A DNA stretch of 8,337 nt. It comes from Saprospiraceae bacterium (lineage in GTDB: Bacteria; Bacteroidota; Bacteroidia; Chitinophagales; Saprospiraceae). This document shows positions 1 through 6,113 of this stretch, one piece after another (the stretch's first letter is position 1; the number at the start of each line of letters is the position of its first letter). The notes under the pieces were generated by a model, which worked only from the letters and a program-made list of their open reading frames with translations, did not search any database and was not told the origin of the DNA. The DNA is taken from assembly GCA_007128085.1 (NCBI GenBank), contig SKYC01000323.1:1-8337 (forward strand), given 5' to 3'. The translations under genes were made by a program, and so were the position numbers.

Positions 1-34
1 CTATTATGCAGTTTCTGGCTTGGGTCTTGTCCAA

Positions 35-49
35 TTGAGAACTTCTCAA
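35..49. repeat. 15-bp perfect palindrome (TTGAGAA-C-TTCTCAA)
   Basis: Two 7-bp arms, 35-41 and 43-49, are exact reverse complements around a single central C. A dyad with a 1-nt centre cannot form a normal RNA hairpin, so a dimeric DNA-binding protein site is the more natural reading. The gene it would serve would lie left of the window. A chance occurrence in AT-rich DNA is possible. Confidence 0.4.
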
Positions 50-51
50 AT

Positions 52-79
52 CAGCGTTCGTTATTCAGTGTTCGTTATT
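52..79. repeat. Tandem duplication of a 14-bp unit
   Basis: The unit CAGCGTTCGTTATT (52-65) is followed directly by CAGTGTTCGTTATT (66-79), with one mismatch at the fourth base; the next two bases (CA) begin a third copy that then breaks off. It begins three bases after the palindrome at 35-49. The function is unknown. It could be replication slippage or part of a dispersed intergenic repeat. Confidence 0.6.
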
Positions 80-230
80 CACTTTTATTTTAAACTAATA
101 CCACATCCCCCCATTTGTCAAAGGGGTTTCCATTATCTGTCATGTGCCTAATTCGCTAAAAGAATTAACAGCCCTTCCCTTCATTTACAGCTTGAAGGTC
201 CTCTCAATTTATATACCTGGCACCATGCAA

Positions 231-1535
231 TTATTTAAATCGCAATACCTTCACGGGATCCACTTTTGAGATGACCGAAGCAGGTATCAGGAGGATAAGC
301 ATAATGACGGCGGCAAAAGCCAGGTTGAGTAGAATTATCTGATCCCAGGGGAAGTGCACCGGAGCTACATCCAGATAGTAATCTGCTTCGTTCAGTTTGA
401 TGATTTCAAATTTGTACTGAATAAAAGCGAGGCCGAGTCCCACTGCATTGCCAATCAGCAATCCCTTTACAATCAGGTTTAAAGCGTAATAGAGAAAAAT
501 GTTCCGGATAGTTCGATTGGTTGCCCCCACTGCTTTTAAAACACCGATCATACGGGTGCGATCCAAAATCAGAATCAACAAACTGGTGGTCATGGTAATG
601 ATTCCCACAATCAGCATCAGCAGCAAAATGACTCTTTCGTTAATATCCTGAAGTTCCAGCCACTCAAATATAGCCGGAAATCGCCTCGTGATGGGTTCCG
701 AACTCAATTCGGCAGGCAGGAGGTCGAGGTAGATGTACTCGTGAAAATAATTCACGTCTGCTACATCGTCCAGAAAAATTTCAAATCCGCTGACTTGCGA
801 CTGATCCCAGCCCAGAATTTGTTGAATCATTCTCTGGTCTACTATGGCAAACCGCCGATCGTATTCTTCCAGTCCGGTTTTATAGATGCCTTTGAGTTCG
901 ACCCGCCTCCTCCGCTGTTGATTGTCGATAATAAAATTAATGATCAGGGGATCTCCAACCTTTAATTCCAGTCTGTTGGCAGTTTGTTCTGACAAAATCA
1001 CTGCTCTTTCTATCACTGTATCCCGGAGGTTGAGTATCTCTCCTGATCGCAGGTATTCAGTCATGAAGTCCCAATCAAAATCGGCTCCTATCCCCCTCAG
1101 AATAATTCCCTCAAACTCATCGGCTGTAGAAAGTATGGCCGGTTGATTCACAAAGGAATGAATCTGTTTCACCGCACCCTTGGTATGAACCAAACGACTT
1201 CCAAAGCCGAGTTCTGTATTGGTAAACGGAATTTTGAGCGGCCGATCGTAACTCAGTCCTTTTAATGTATCCAGGTGATGCAGAAATTCCTGATTTTTAT
1301 CGATGGGCAAAGTCTCCACGGACCTCCATGCACCGGTATGGGTGACGTGAATGTGCCCCCAAAACCCGAAGACCTTGTCTCTGATTTCACTTTTAAAACC
1401 GGTAACCAGGCAAGTAGAAACTATGACCACAGCAAGACAAAGCGAAAGGGAGGTCAGGCCAATTTTTAATATGGTGTTGGTGAATCCGCTCTTGTTCCGG
1501 ATAATTTTACGACTGATAAAAAGTACTTCCCTCAC
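231..1535 (-). CDS. FtsX-family ABC transporter permease (LolC/LolE-like)
   Basis: 434-residue inner-membrane permease of the FtsX/MacB class. Visible architecture: a first membrane segment at about 22-46, a large periplasmic domain at about 50-300, then three membrane segments at about 302-324, 346-370 and 399-421. The cytoplasmic loop after the second segment carries RTRMIGVLKAVGAT (326-339), the conserved ATPase-coupling region of FtsX permeases, and the protein ends KVDPVKVLRFK, as this family typically does. Relatives extract lipoproteins from the inner membrane (LolCE) or export other substrates, working with a LolD-type ATPase; no ATPase gene is in this window, so the substrate is inferred only. 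The start is GTG at 1535, preceded by AAAGG on the coding strand; an in-frame stop lies six codons upstream, with no other start between. It is the last gene of the apparent operon, 24 bp after lpdA. Confidence 0.85.
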   Translation of the reverse strand: MREVLFISRKIIRNKSGFTNTILKIGLTSLSLCLAVVIVSTCLVTGFKSEIRDKVFGFWGHIHVTHTGAWRSVETLPIDKNQEFLHHLDTLKGLSYDRPLKIPFTNTELGFGSRLVHTKGAVKQIHSFVNQPAILSTADEFEGIILRGIGADFDWDFMTEYLRSGEILNLRDTVIERAVILSEQTANRLELKVGDPLIINFIIDNQQRRRRVELKGIYKTGLEEYDRRFAIVDQRMIQQILGWDQSQVSGFEIFLDDVADVNYFHEYIYLDLLPAELSSEPITRRFPAIFEWLELQDINERVILLLMLIVGIITMTTSLLILILDRTRMIGVLKAVGATNRTIRNIFLYYALNLIVKGLLIGNAVGLGLAFIQYKFEIIKLNEADYYLDVAPVHFPWDQIILLNLAFAAVIMLILLIPASVISKVDPVKVLRFK

Positions 1536-1559
1536 CTTGACCTTTTCGATTTAGTGCCA

Positions 1560-2975
1560 TTAAATGTGCAATGCCCTGTTTTCCGTAGCGGCCAGTGCTG
1601 CCTCTTTTACTGCTTCGGCATAGGTTGGATGAGCGTGGCTCATTCGCGCAATGTCTTCGGCAGAACCCCGGTACTCCATTACGGCCACCGACTGAGCGAT
1701 GAGGTCAGCTGCTCTTGCTCCCACTATATGGACTCCGAGCACCTCATCGGTTTTTTTATCAGCTATGATTTTCACCAAACCTTCTGTGTCACCACTGGCC
1801 CGGCTCCTTCCCAATGCTTTAAAGGGGAATTTTCCCACTTTATATTCAATACCGCGTTCTTTCAACTGATCTTCCGTCTCTCCCACCGCTGCAAATTCGG
1901 GCCATGTATAGACCACAGAGGGAATCAGGTTGTAATCGATATGCGGTTTTTGACCGGCTATTTTTTCGGCTGCAAACACCCCTTCTTCCTCTGCCTTGTG
2001 AGCCAGCATAGCTCCACGAACAACATCGCCTATGGCGTAGATATGCTCCACTTCGGTTTGCAGATATTCATTCACTGAAATACGGCCGCGGTCATCGGTT
2101 TTCAATCCTGCATTCTCCAGTCCGAGACCTTCGGTATAGGGCTTCCGTCCTATGGAAACCAAACAGTAGTCTGCGGTCAACTTCTGCGCTTTGTCCTTGT
2201 CTTTCTCGCTGAATTCCACCTTGACATTGCGTGCAGTAGATTCCACCTTATTTACTCCATGGCTGAGGTGAAACTTCACGCCCAGTTTTTTCATGGATTT
2301 CATCAGTTCTTTGCTGCAATCCGGATCCATTCCGGGCAGTATGGTGTCCATGTATTCTATCACATGCACTTCCGTACCCAGTCTGGCAAAAACAGATCCC
2401 AACTCCAGTCCAATCACTCCTCCTCCAACGACCACCATCTTGGCGGGCAATTTTTCAATATTCAAGGCCTCTGTAGAAGTGATCACTCTTTTTTTGTCGT
2501 AATTAAAGGAAGGAGGTGTATTCGGCTTCGAACCCGTTGCAATAATTATTTTCTTAGCACCGAGCAGGGCCTCCTCTTTATCTCCTTTCACTTTCACCGT
2601 ATGGGCATCCACAAAGGAACCCCAGCCGTAAAAAACATCTACTTTGTTCTTTTTCATCAGAAACTCAACGCCTTTACAGGTTTGAGATACCACCTCGTCT
2701 TTTCGCTTGATCATTTGCGGCATATTCACCTTCAATTGTTTCAGGTCAATGCCGTGATCGGAAAAACTTTCCGCAGCTTTGTGGTAGTGTTCTGAACTGT
2801 CCAATAGCGCTTTTGAAGGAATACAGCCCACATTCAGACAGGTACCTCCAAGGGTCGGGTATTTTTCTATCAATGCCGTTTTCATGTTGAGTTGTGCTGC
2901 CCTAAGTGCAGCTACATATCCACCGGGCCCCGAACCAATGATGACCAGATCGTATTCTTTTTTTGGTTTGCTCAT
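1560..2975 (-). CDS. lpdA: Dihydrolipoyl dehydrogenase (E3)
   Basis: 471-residue flavoprotein, the usual length for E3. It reoxidises the dihydrolipoyl groups of 2-oxoacid dehydrogenase complexes and of the glycine cleavage H protein, passing electrons through FAD to NAD+. The sequence shows the FAD-binding GSGPGGY (14-20), the redox disulfide in GGTCLNVGC (C46 and C51), ATGSKP (146-151), the NAD-binding GGGVIGLELG (184-193), the second FAD motif AIGDV (314-318) and the C-terminal HAHPTYAE with the catalytic His449-Glu454 pair. All key residues are present, so it should be active. No E1 or E2 genes lie alongside; it probably serves complexes encoded elsewhere. It follows ricT by 15 bp and precedes the permease by 24 bp. 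The ATG at 2975 fits the family's N-terminus. Confidence 0.97.
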   Translation of the reverse strand: MSKPKKEYDLVIIGSGPGGYVAALRAAQLNMKTALIEKYPTLGGTCLNVGCIPSKALLDSSEHYHKAAESFSDHGIDLKQLKVNMPQMIKRKDEVVSQTCKGVEFLMKKNKVDVFYGWGSFVDAHTVKVKGDKEEALLGAKKIIIATGSKPNTPPSFNYDKKRVITSTEALNIEKLPAKMVVVGGGVIGLELGSVFARLGTEVHVIEYMDTILPGMDPDCSKELMKSMKKLGVKFHLSHGVNKVESTARNVKVEFSEKDKDKAQKLTADYCLVSIGRKPYTEGLGLENAGLKTDDRGRISVNEYLQTEVEHIYAIGDVVRGAMLAHKAEEEGVFAAEKIAGQKPHIDYNLIPSVVYTWPEFAAVGETEDQLKERGIEYKVGKFPFKALGRSRASGDTEGLVKIIADKKTDEVLGVHIVGARAADLIAQSVAVMEYRGSAEDIARMSHAHPTYAEAVKEAALAATENRALHI

Positions 2976-2990
2976 ACTTTATTATCTGTC

Positions 2991-4238
2991 TTATTTTTTA
3001 TTTCTCCTTTGATTTTTGGATCGTCCGGACGATTGTTTGCCCGACCCATTTTCCTTTTTATTTTTATTGTTGCTCCGTTGATTTCCACCCTTTTTTCCCC
3101 GGCTTCTCTTGCCTCTTCCTTTTTTCTTTTTCCTCCCGGGTTTGGGGTCGGGCATTTCAAAGCCCTCAGTAACATCTGCAGAGTCGGGCGAATCCTCCGA
3201 TGAATTGTCATTTAAAAGAATTCTCTCTCCCGGCAGGTCATCGGGAAACTCATCCTTTTTATTTAAAGCCAGGACCTCTTTCACCCGCTCCACTTCCAAT
3301 GCGGTGAGCACGCCTCTTCCCCGGTCTGTTTCATAGGAGTAGAACATCAATCCTTTAAAAATATCTCTTTTCACAAGCACAGCCCTTCCGAGTTTGGTTC
3401 TCAGCTTATCGGCCTTTTTGGGAAAGTTTTTCAGGGCATCTATATAGGTATCCAGCTCGTAATTGAGGCAACATTTGAGCCTTCCGCACTGCCCCGACAA
3501 CTTGGCCTGATTGATGGCCAGATTTTGATACCGCGCTGCGGATGTAGAAACCGATTTAAAGTCCGTCAACCAGGTGGAGCAACAGAGTTCTCGCCCGCAA
3601 CTACCGAGGCCGCCAATTCTCTGTGATTCCTGACGAGCTCCTATCTGTCTCATCTCTATTTTAATTTTAAACTCTCTGGCATAAGCCCTTACCAATTCCC
3701 TGAAGTCCACCCTTCCGTCGGCCGTGTAGTAAAAAGTAGCCTTGCGTTGGTCGGCTTGATACTCCACATCGCCAATTTTCATCTCTAAACCGAGCGTATT
3801 GGCAATGGCTCTGGACTTAACCAGGGCGGGCATTTCCATATCCCGGGCTCTGGCCAGTTTATCCAGATCGCTCTCATTGGCCTTCCTCAACACTTCCAAA
3901 TACACTTTATCCTCCCTGGCCCTTTTCTTTTTCATCTGCATACTCACCAGATCCCCACTCAGCGATATTTTTCCAACATCGTAACCCGATCCGGTATCCA
4001 CGACAACAAAATCTCCCGTCCCCGTTCGCGTATGTGATGGATTGACAAAAAAGTCTTTTCTGGCTCCGTTTTTAAAACTCACTTCTACGAGATCAGAACC
4101 GGATGGATCTTCAATGTCCATTGCGGCCAACCAGTCAAAAGTATTGAGTTTATTACACCCTCCGGTGGAACAATGTCCATTGCTCCCGCATCCCGAGGGG
4201 GTTCCTTTACTATTTGTATTGCAGCCTGTACAAGCCAT
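2991..4238 (-). CDS. ricT: PSP1-domain protein, RicT/YaaT homologue
   Basis: 415 residues from the ATG at 4238. I chose this over a GTG at 4298 because the longer form would overlap the 3' end of holB and because the family N-terminus begins MAC. It has a Cys-rich N-terminus (C3, C6, C17, C23, C28), then the PSP1 core. The core carries GSCGRELCC (C214, C219, C220) and SGQCGRLKCC (C251, C256, C257), the diagnostic cysteine motifs. The tail (about 366-415) is very basic and low in complexity, rich in Lys, Arg, Gly and Asn. In Bacillus subtilis RicT works with RicA and RicF in an Fe-S-containing complex that affects RNA processing; whether this holds in Bacteroidota is not shown here. The basic tail suggests nucleic-acid contact, which is inference. 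It follows holB by 31 bp. Confidence 0.9.
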   Translation of the reverse strand: MACTGCNTNSKGTPSGCGSNGHCSTGGCNKLNTFDWLAAMDIEDPSGSDLVEVSFKNGARKDFFVNPSHTRTGTGDFVVVDTGSGYDVGKISLSGDLVSMQMKKKRAREDKVYLEVLRKANESDLDKLARARDMEMPALVKSRAIANTLGLEMKIGDVEYQADQRKATFYYTADGRVDFRELVRAYAREFKIKIEMRQIGARQESQRIGGLGSCGRELCCSTWLTDFKSVSTSAARYQNLAINQAKLSGQCGRLKCCLNYELDTYIDALKNFPKKADKLRTKLGRAVLVKRDIFKGLMFYSYETDRGRGVLTALEVERVKEVLALNKKDEFPDDLPGERILLNDNSSEDSPDSADVTEGFEMPDPKPGRKKKKGRGKRSRGKKGGNQRSNNKNKKENGSGKQSSGRSKNQRRNKK

Positions 4239-4269
4239 TGTTTTTTCTTTAAATATAATCAGATCACAC

Positions 4270-5400
4270 CTACGCTCGCTCCCCCTGGGCAGCGACACTT
4301 CCCCTCAGTATTCTCCCGGTCTGAATGCTCGCCTGGGTCAATAAAATCTTTGCATTGGCAAAACGATCAATATGGATCAGGAATTTCTCCAGAGCATGAA
4401 TCACATTTTCGACATCTTCCAAAGAGAGCATTTGCGCCAGTTTTTCCACTGACTTTTCGACCTCTCTATTCAAACCCTCCACAGTCACACCGTATTTCTT
4501 TTTTATCACCATGTTGAAAAAAAACAAGCCGAAGCGGAATAGGTTTCTCAATTTTTCCTTGCCTCCGGTCTGTATAAACTCCTCCATGTACTCTATCGTT
4601 TCCAGCGGGTTGTTCCTAAAGGCACATCTCAACCAGTTCAAAAACTCCTCGTCAATATTTAATTCCTGGTCTCCCAGAACCGACAACGCTTTGTTGACAA
4701 CGCCCTCTGATACAGCGGCGGCATTAAACGCTTCCTCTTTGCTCACATCCCTGGTTTCAACCAGCCAATCTCCAAGTTTTTGAACATTCATTATCGGGAT
4801 CCTAAACACCCTGCACCTTGAGACAATGGTAGGTAAAATGCCCGCTTCCCGAGAGCTCACTAAAAACAGGTAGGTTCCTTCAGGGGGTTCTTCAATGGTT
4901 TTCAGTAACTTATTGCCTTCTTTGCCCAAAAATTCGGGCAACCAAACAATCATCACTTTACCTCTACCCTCGAATGATTTTAACCCCAAAACCCGTTCTA
5001 TGCGATTGCATTCTCTCGCGTGAATATTGAGCACGCTGTTTTCCGCATTGATTTTCATCACCCAATCCGATAAGTCGCAAAAGGGATTCTCCAAAACCAT
5101 GGATCTCCACAAATCAATGGCCGATTCACCATCTTCTTTGGTGCTGCTCAGAGGAAATGAAAAGTTCAGGTCTGGATGAGAGAGTTTCTCTGCTTTTTTA
5201 CAGGAAGGACATTCATTACAAGACACGCCATCCCGTGGTCGTGCACACAATAAACTTTTTGAAACGGCCAAAGCGAGAGCCAACTGACTGTTTCCGGGGA
5301 CTCCAATCAGCAAATTGGCATGAGGGATACTACCCTTTTGCAACCCCTGTCTGAATTCTTCTTTTATATTTTCCGAAACCGGAATATCTGTCAATGTCAT
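4270..5400 (-). CDS. holB: DNA polymerase III delta' subunit (clamp loader)
   Basis: 376 residues from the ATG at 5400, preceded by AAGG about 10 nt upstream. A longer form from 5430 adds ten residues unlike the family. Delta' is part of the clamp loader that places the beta sliding clamp on primed DNA. Visible features: HANLLIGVPGNSQLALA (27-43) at the P-loop site, lacking the Gly-Lys-Ser/Thr needed for nucleotide binding; a four-Cys zinc module (C52, C61, C64, C67); a degenerate Walker B at about 149-156; KLLKTIEEPP (164-173); and the SRC motif (194-196), whose Arg serves as the finger for a neighbouring subunit. Loss of ATP binding with retention of SRC is normal for delta' and separates it from gamma/tau (DnaX). 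It is the first gene of the leftward operon. Confidence 0.93.
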   Translation of the reverse strand: MTLTDIPVSENIKEEFRQGLQKGSIPHANLLIGVPGNSQLALALAVSKSLLCARPRDGVSCNECPSCKKAEKLSHPDLNFSFPLSSTKEDGESAIDLWRSMVLENPFCDLSDWVMKINAENSVLNIHARECNRIERVLGLKSFEGRGKVMIVWLPEFLGKEGNKLLKTIEEPPEGTYLFLVSSREAGILPTIVSRCRVFRIPIMNVQKLGDWLVETRDVSKEEAFNAAAVSEGVVNKALSVLGDQELNIDEEFLNWLRCAFRNNPLETIEYMEEFIQTGGKEKLRNLFRFGLFFFNMVIKKKYGVTVEGLNREVEKSVEKLAQMLSLEDVENVIHALEKFLIHIDRFANAKILLTQASIQTGRILRGSVAAQGERA

Positions 5401-5501
5401 AATTTTCACACCTTCAAAGCCTGTCTGCACAATTTAAGCCGGATTTTTACCGCCCGGGCTTGGCCTTCTCACTTGAAATATATTAATATTTTTCTCTATA
5501 A

Positions 5502-5509
5502 CAAAAGTA
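5502..5509 (-). promoter_or_regulatory. Candidate -7 box for the holB operon (TACTTTTG)
   Basis: The minus strand reads TACTTTTG, an exact match to the Bacteroidota -7 consensus TAnnTTTG. It would place the transcript start near 5495, giving a leader of about 95 nt before holB. No TTTG or TTG is found at the usual 19-21 bp further upstream, so the call is weak. Confidence 0.3.
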
Positions 5510-5591
5510 CAAAAACAATGGCACAGAGGCCGCTTAAAACGCGATTATTTTTTGCAAATGAAAAATGTATGCTCCTTAAGAAAAAAAGAAT

Positions 5592-5616
5592 CCCAATGAA
5601 CGAAATCGACATTGGG
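5592..5616. promoter_or_regulatory. Hairpin in the leader of the PTPS gene
   Basis: CCCAATG (5592-5598) and CATTGGG (5610-5616) pair perfectly around an 11-nt loop. On the plus strand the structure ends 20 nt before the PTPS start codon and is followed by an A-rich tract. Read on the minus strand, it is followed after four bases by seven T residues (5587-5581), which gives it the shape of an intrinsic terminator facing holB. It could shield the holB promoter region from antisense read-through, or affect PTPS translation. Confidence 0.45.
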
Positions 5617-5636
5617 GGGTTAATAAAAAAAAGTCA

Positions 5637-6050
5637 ATGGAAAAAATCGTATCGGTATTCAGGCGAGGACACTTCAATGCAGCACACCGACTGCACGTAC
5701 CGGAGTGGGGTGACGAAAAAAACGAGAAAATTTTTGGGCTGTGCGCCAATCCACACTTTCACGGACACAATTATGAAATTGAAGTCTGCCTTACCGGCAA
5801 GGTCGATTCTAAAACAGGCATGCTCATCAATTTGGAAGAACTCAAAAGGGTTATCAGGGAAGAAGTTGAGGAGTACTTTGATCACAAAAACCTGAATATC
5901 CAGGTATCTGAATTTCAGTCACTCAACCCCACGGTTGAAAACATTTGTATTGTCGCCTATGAGAGATTGAGAGAAAAATTGCCCGAACACCTTAAACTAA
6001 GGGTCAGACTTTATGAAACTCCCAGAAATTACGCTGAGTACGGGGAATAA
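5637..6050 (+). CDS. 6-pyruvoyltetrahydropterin synthase family (PTPS-II-like)
   Basis: 137 residues, single-domain T-fold enzyme of COG0720. Zinc ligands are His17 (in FNAAHRL), His42 and His44 (in HFHGHNY). The catalytic Cys36 and the Asp82-His83 pair (FDHKNLN) are present, as are PTVEN (98-102) and Glu127 (YET), expected to anchor the pterin. The Cys-to-HGH spacing is CxxxxxHGH, as in mammalian PTPS, whereas QueD of queuosine synthesis has CxxxHGH. This suggests conversion of dihydroneopterin triphosphate to 6-pyruvoyltetrahydropterin, but the family is functionally promiscuous, so I give no gene symbol. No queC/queE, sepiapterin reductase or folE lies nearby. It stands alone, divergent from holB, in cytosolic form without a signal peptide. 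The start at 5637 is preceded by an A-rich tract and no clear Shine-Dalgarno. It could still be annotated as queD by homology. Confidence 0.88.
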   Translation: MEKIVSVFRRGHFNAAHRLHVPEWGDEKNEKIFGLCANPHFHGHNYEIEVCLTGKVDSKTGMLINLEELKRVIREEVEEYFDHKNLNIQVSEFQSLNPTVENICIVAYERLREKLPEHLKLRVRLYETPRNYAEYGE

Positions 6051-6083
6051 AAAAACCGCTGTCTTCAGGAACAAAACAGCGGT
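6049..6083 (-). terminator. Intrinsic terminator for the small T9SS protein gene
   Basis: A perfect 8-bp stem pairs ACCGCTGT (6055-6062) with ACAGCGGT (6076-6083) around a 13-nt loop. On the minus strand it runs straight into a T tract (6055-6049, then ATT), the classic intrinsic form, 31 nt past the stop codon at 6114. The T tract overlaps the PTPS stop codon on the opposite strand. For the plus strand there is no U-run after the stem, so it is less likely to terminate PTPS. Confidence 0.8.
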
Positions 6084-6087
6084 CCAA

Positions 6088-6110
6088 TCGCCCCGGGTAA
6101 AACCGGGCGA
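6088..6110. repeat. GC-rich stem-loop between convergent genes
   Basis: TCGCCC (6088-6093) pairs with GGGCGA (6105-6110). Two further G-C pairs follow after a single bulged C, with a 6-nt loop. It lies between the minus-strand stop and the terminator at 6049-6083. For the plus-strand PTPS transcript it is the second hairpin after the stop and may block read-through or protect the 3' end, though no U-run directly follows it. Confidence 0.55.
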
Positions 6111-6113
6111 AAA

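Larger units (their letters stand above)
1..230. other. Non-coding region downstream of the permease gene
   Basis: No supportable gene is visible on either strand. The stretch is AT-rich and holds a 15-bp palindrome (35-49) and a 14-bp tandem duplication (52-79), listed separately. It also has two weak hairpins. One pairs C109-C112 with G123-G126 and adds two T-A pairs after a bulge. The other pairs CCTTCA (178-183) with TGAAGG (193-198) around a 9-nt loop. The second lies about 33 nt past the permease stop and could end the operon transcript, but no U-run follows it on the minus strand, so I do not call a terminator. Confidence 0.6.
5401..5636. other. Divergent intergenic region between holB and the PTPS gene
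   Basis: No gene is supported here. The region must hold promoters for both directions. It contains a TACTTTTG box on the minus strand (5502-5509), a perfect 10-bp palindrome ATATTAATAT (5480-5489) and a hairpin at 5592-5616. On the plus strand TATTTTTTG (5546-5554) is one base longer than the Bacteroidota -7 box and has no upstream TTTG at the right distance, so I do not call a plus-strand promoter. Confidence 0.6.

Noticed and set aside
1554..2078. 174-residue open frame on the plus strand over lpdA
   Set aside because: It lies wholly antisense to a clearly real lpdA, has no recognisable domain and is rich in Cys, His and Phe as expected for an antisense shadow.
4239..4298. Longer start for the RicT gene at a GTG at 4298
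   Set aside because: It would overlap the last codons of holB in another frame and add 20 residues unlike the family, while the ATG at 4238 gives the expected MAC start.
5401..5430. Longer start for holB at 5430
   Set aside because: The extra ten residues do not resemble the family, and the ATG at 5400 has AAGG at a suitable distance.
5571..5637. preQ1 riboswitch in the PTPS leader
   Set aside because: The A-rich tract after a small stem recalls preQ1-I, but the loop and stem do not match its consensus, and the enzyme motif is not of QueD type.
5320..5895. 191-residue open frame on the plus strand spanning holB's start and the PTPS gene
   Set aside because: It overlaps two well-supported genes in other frames and shows no domain; its composition is low-complexity basic.
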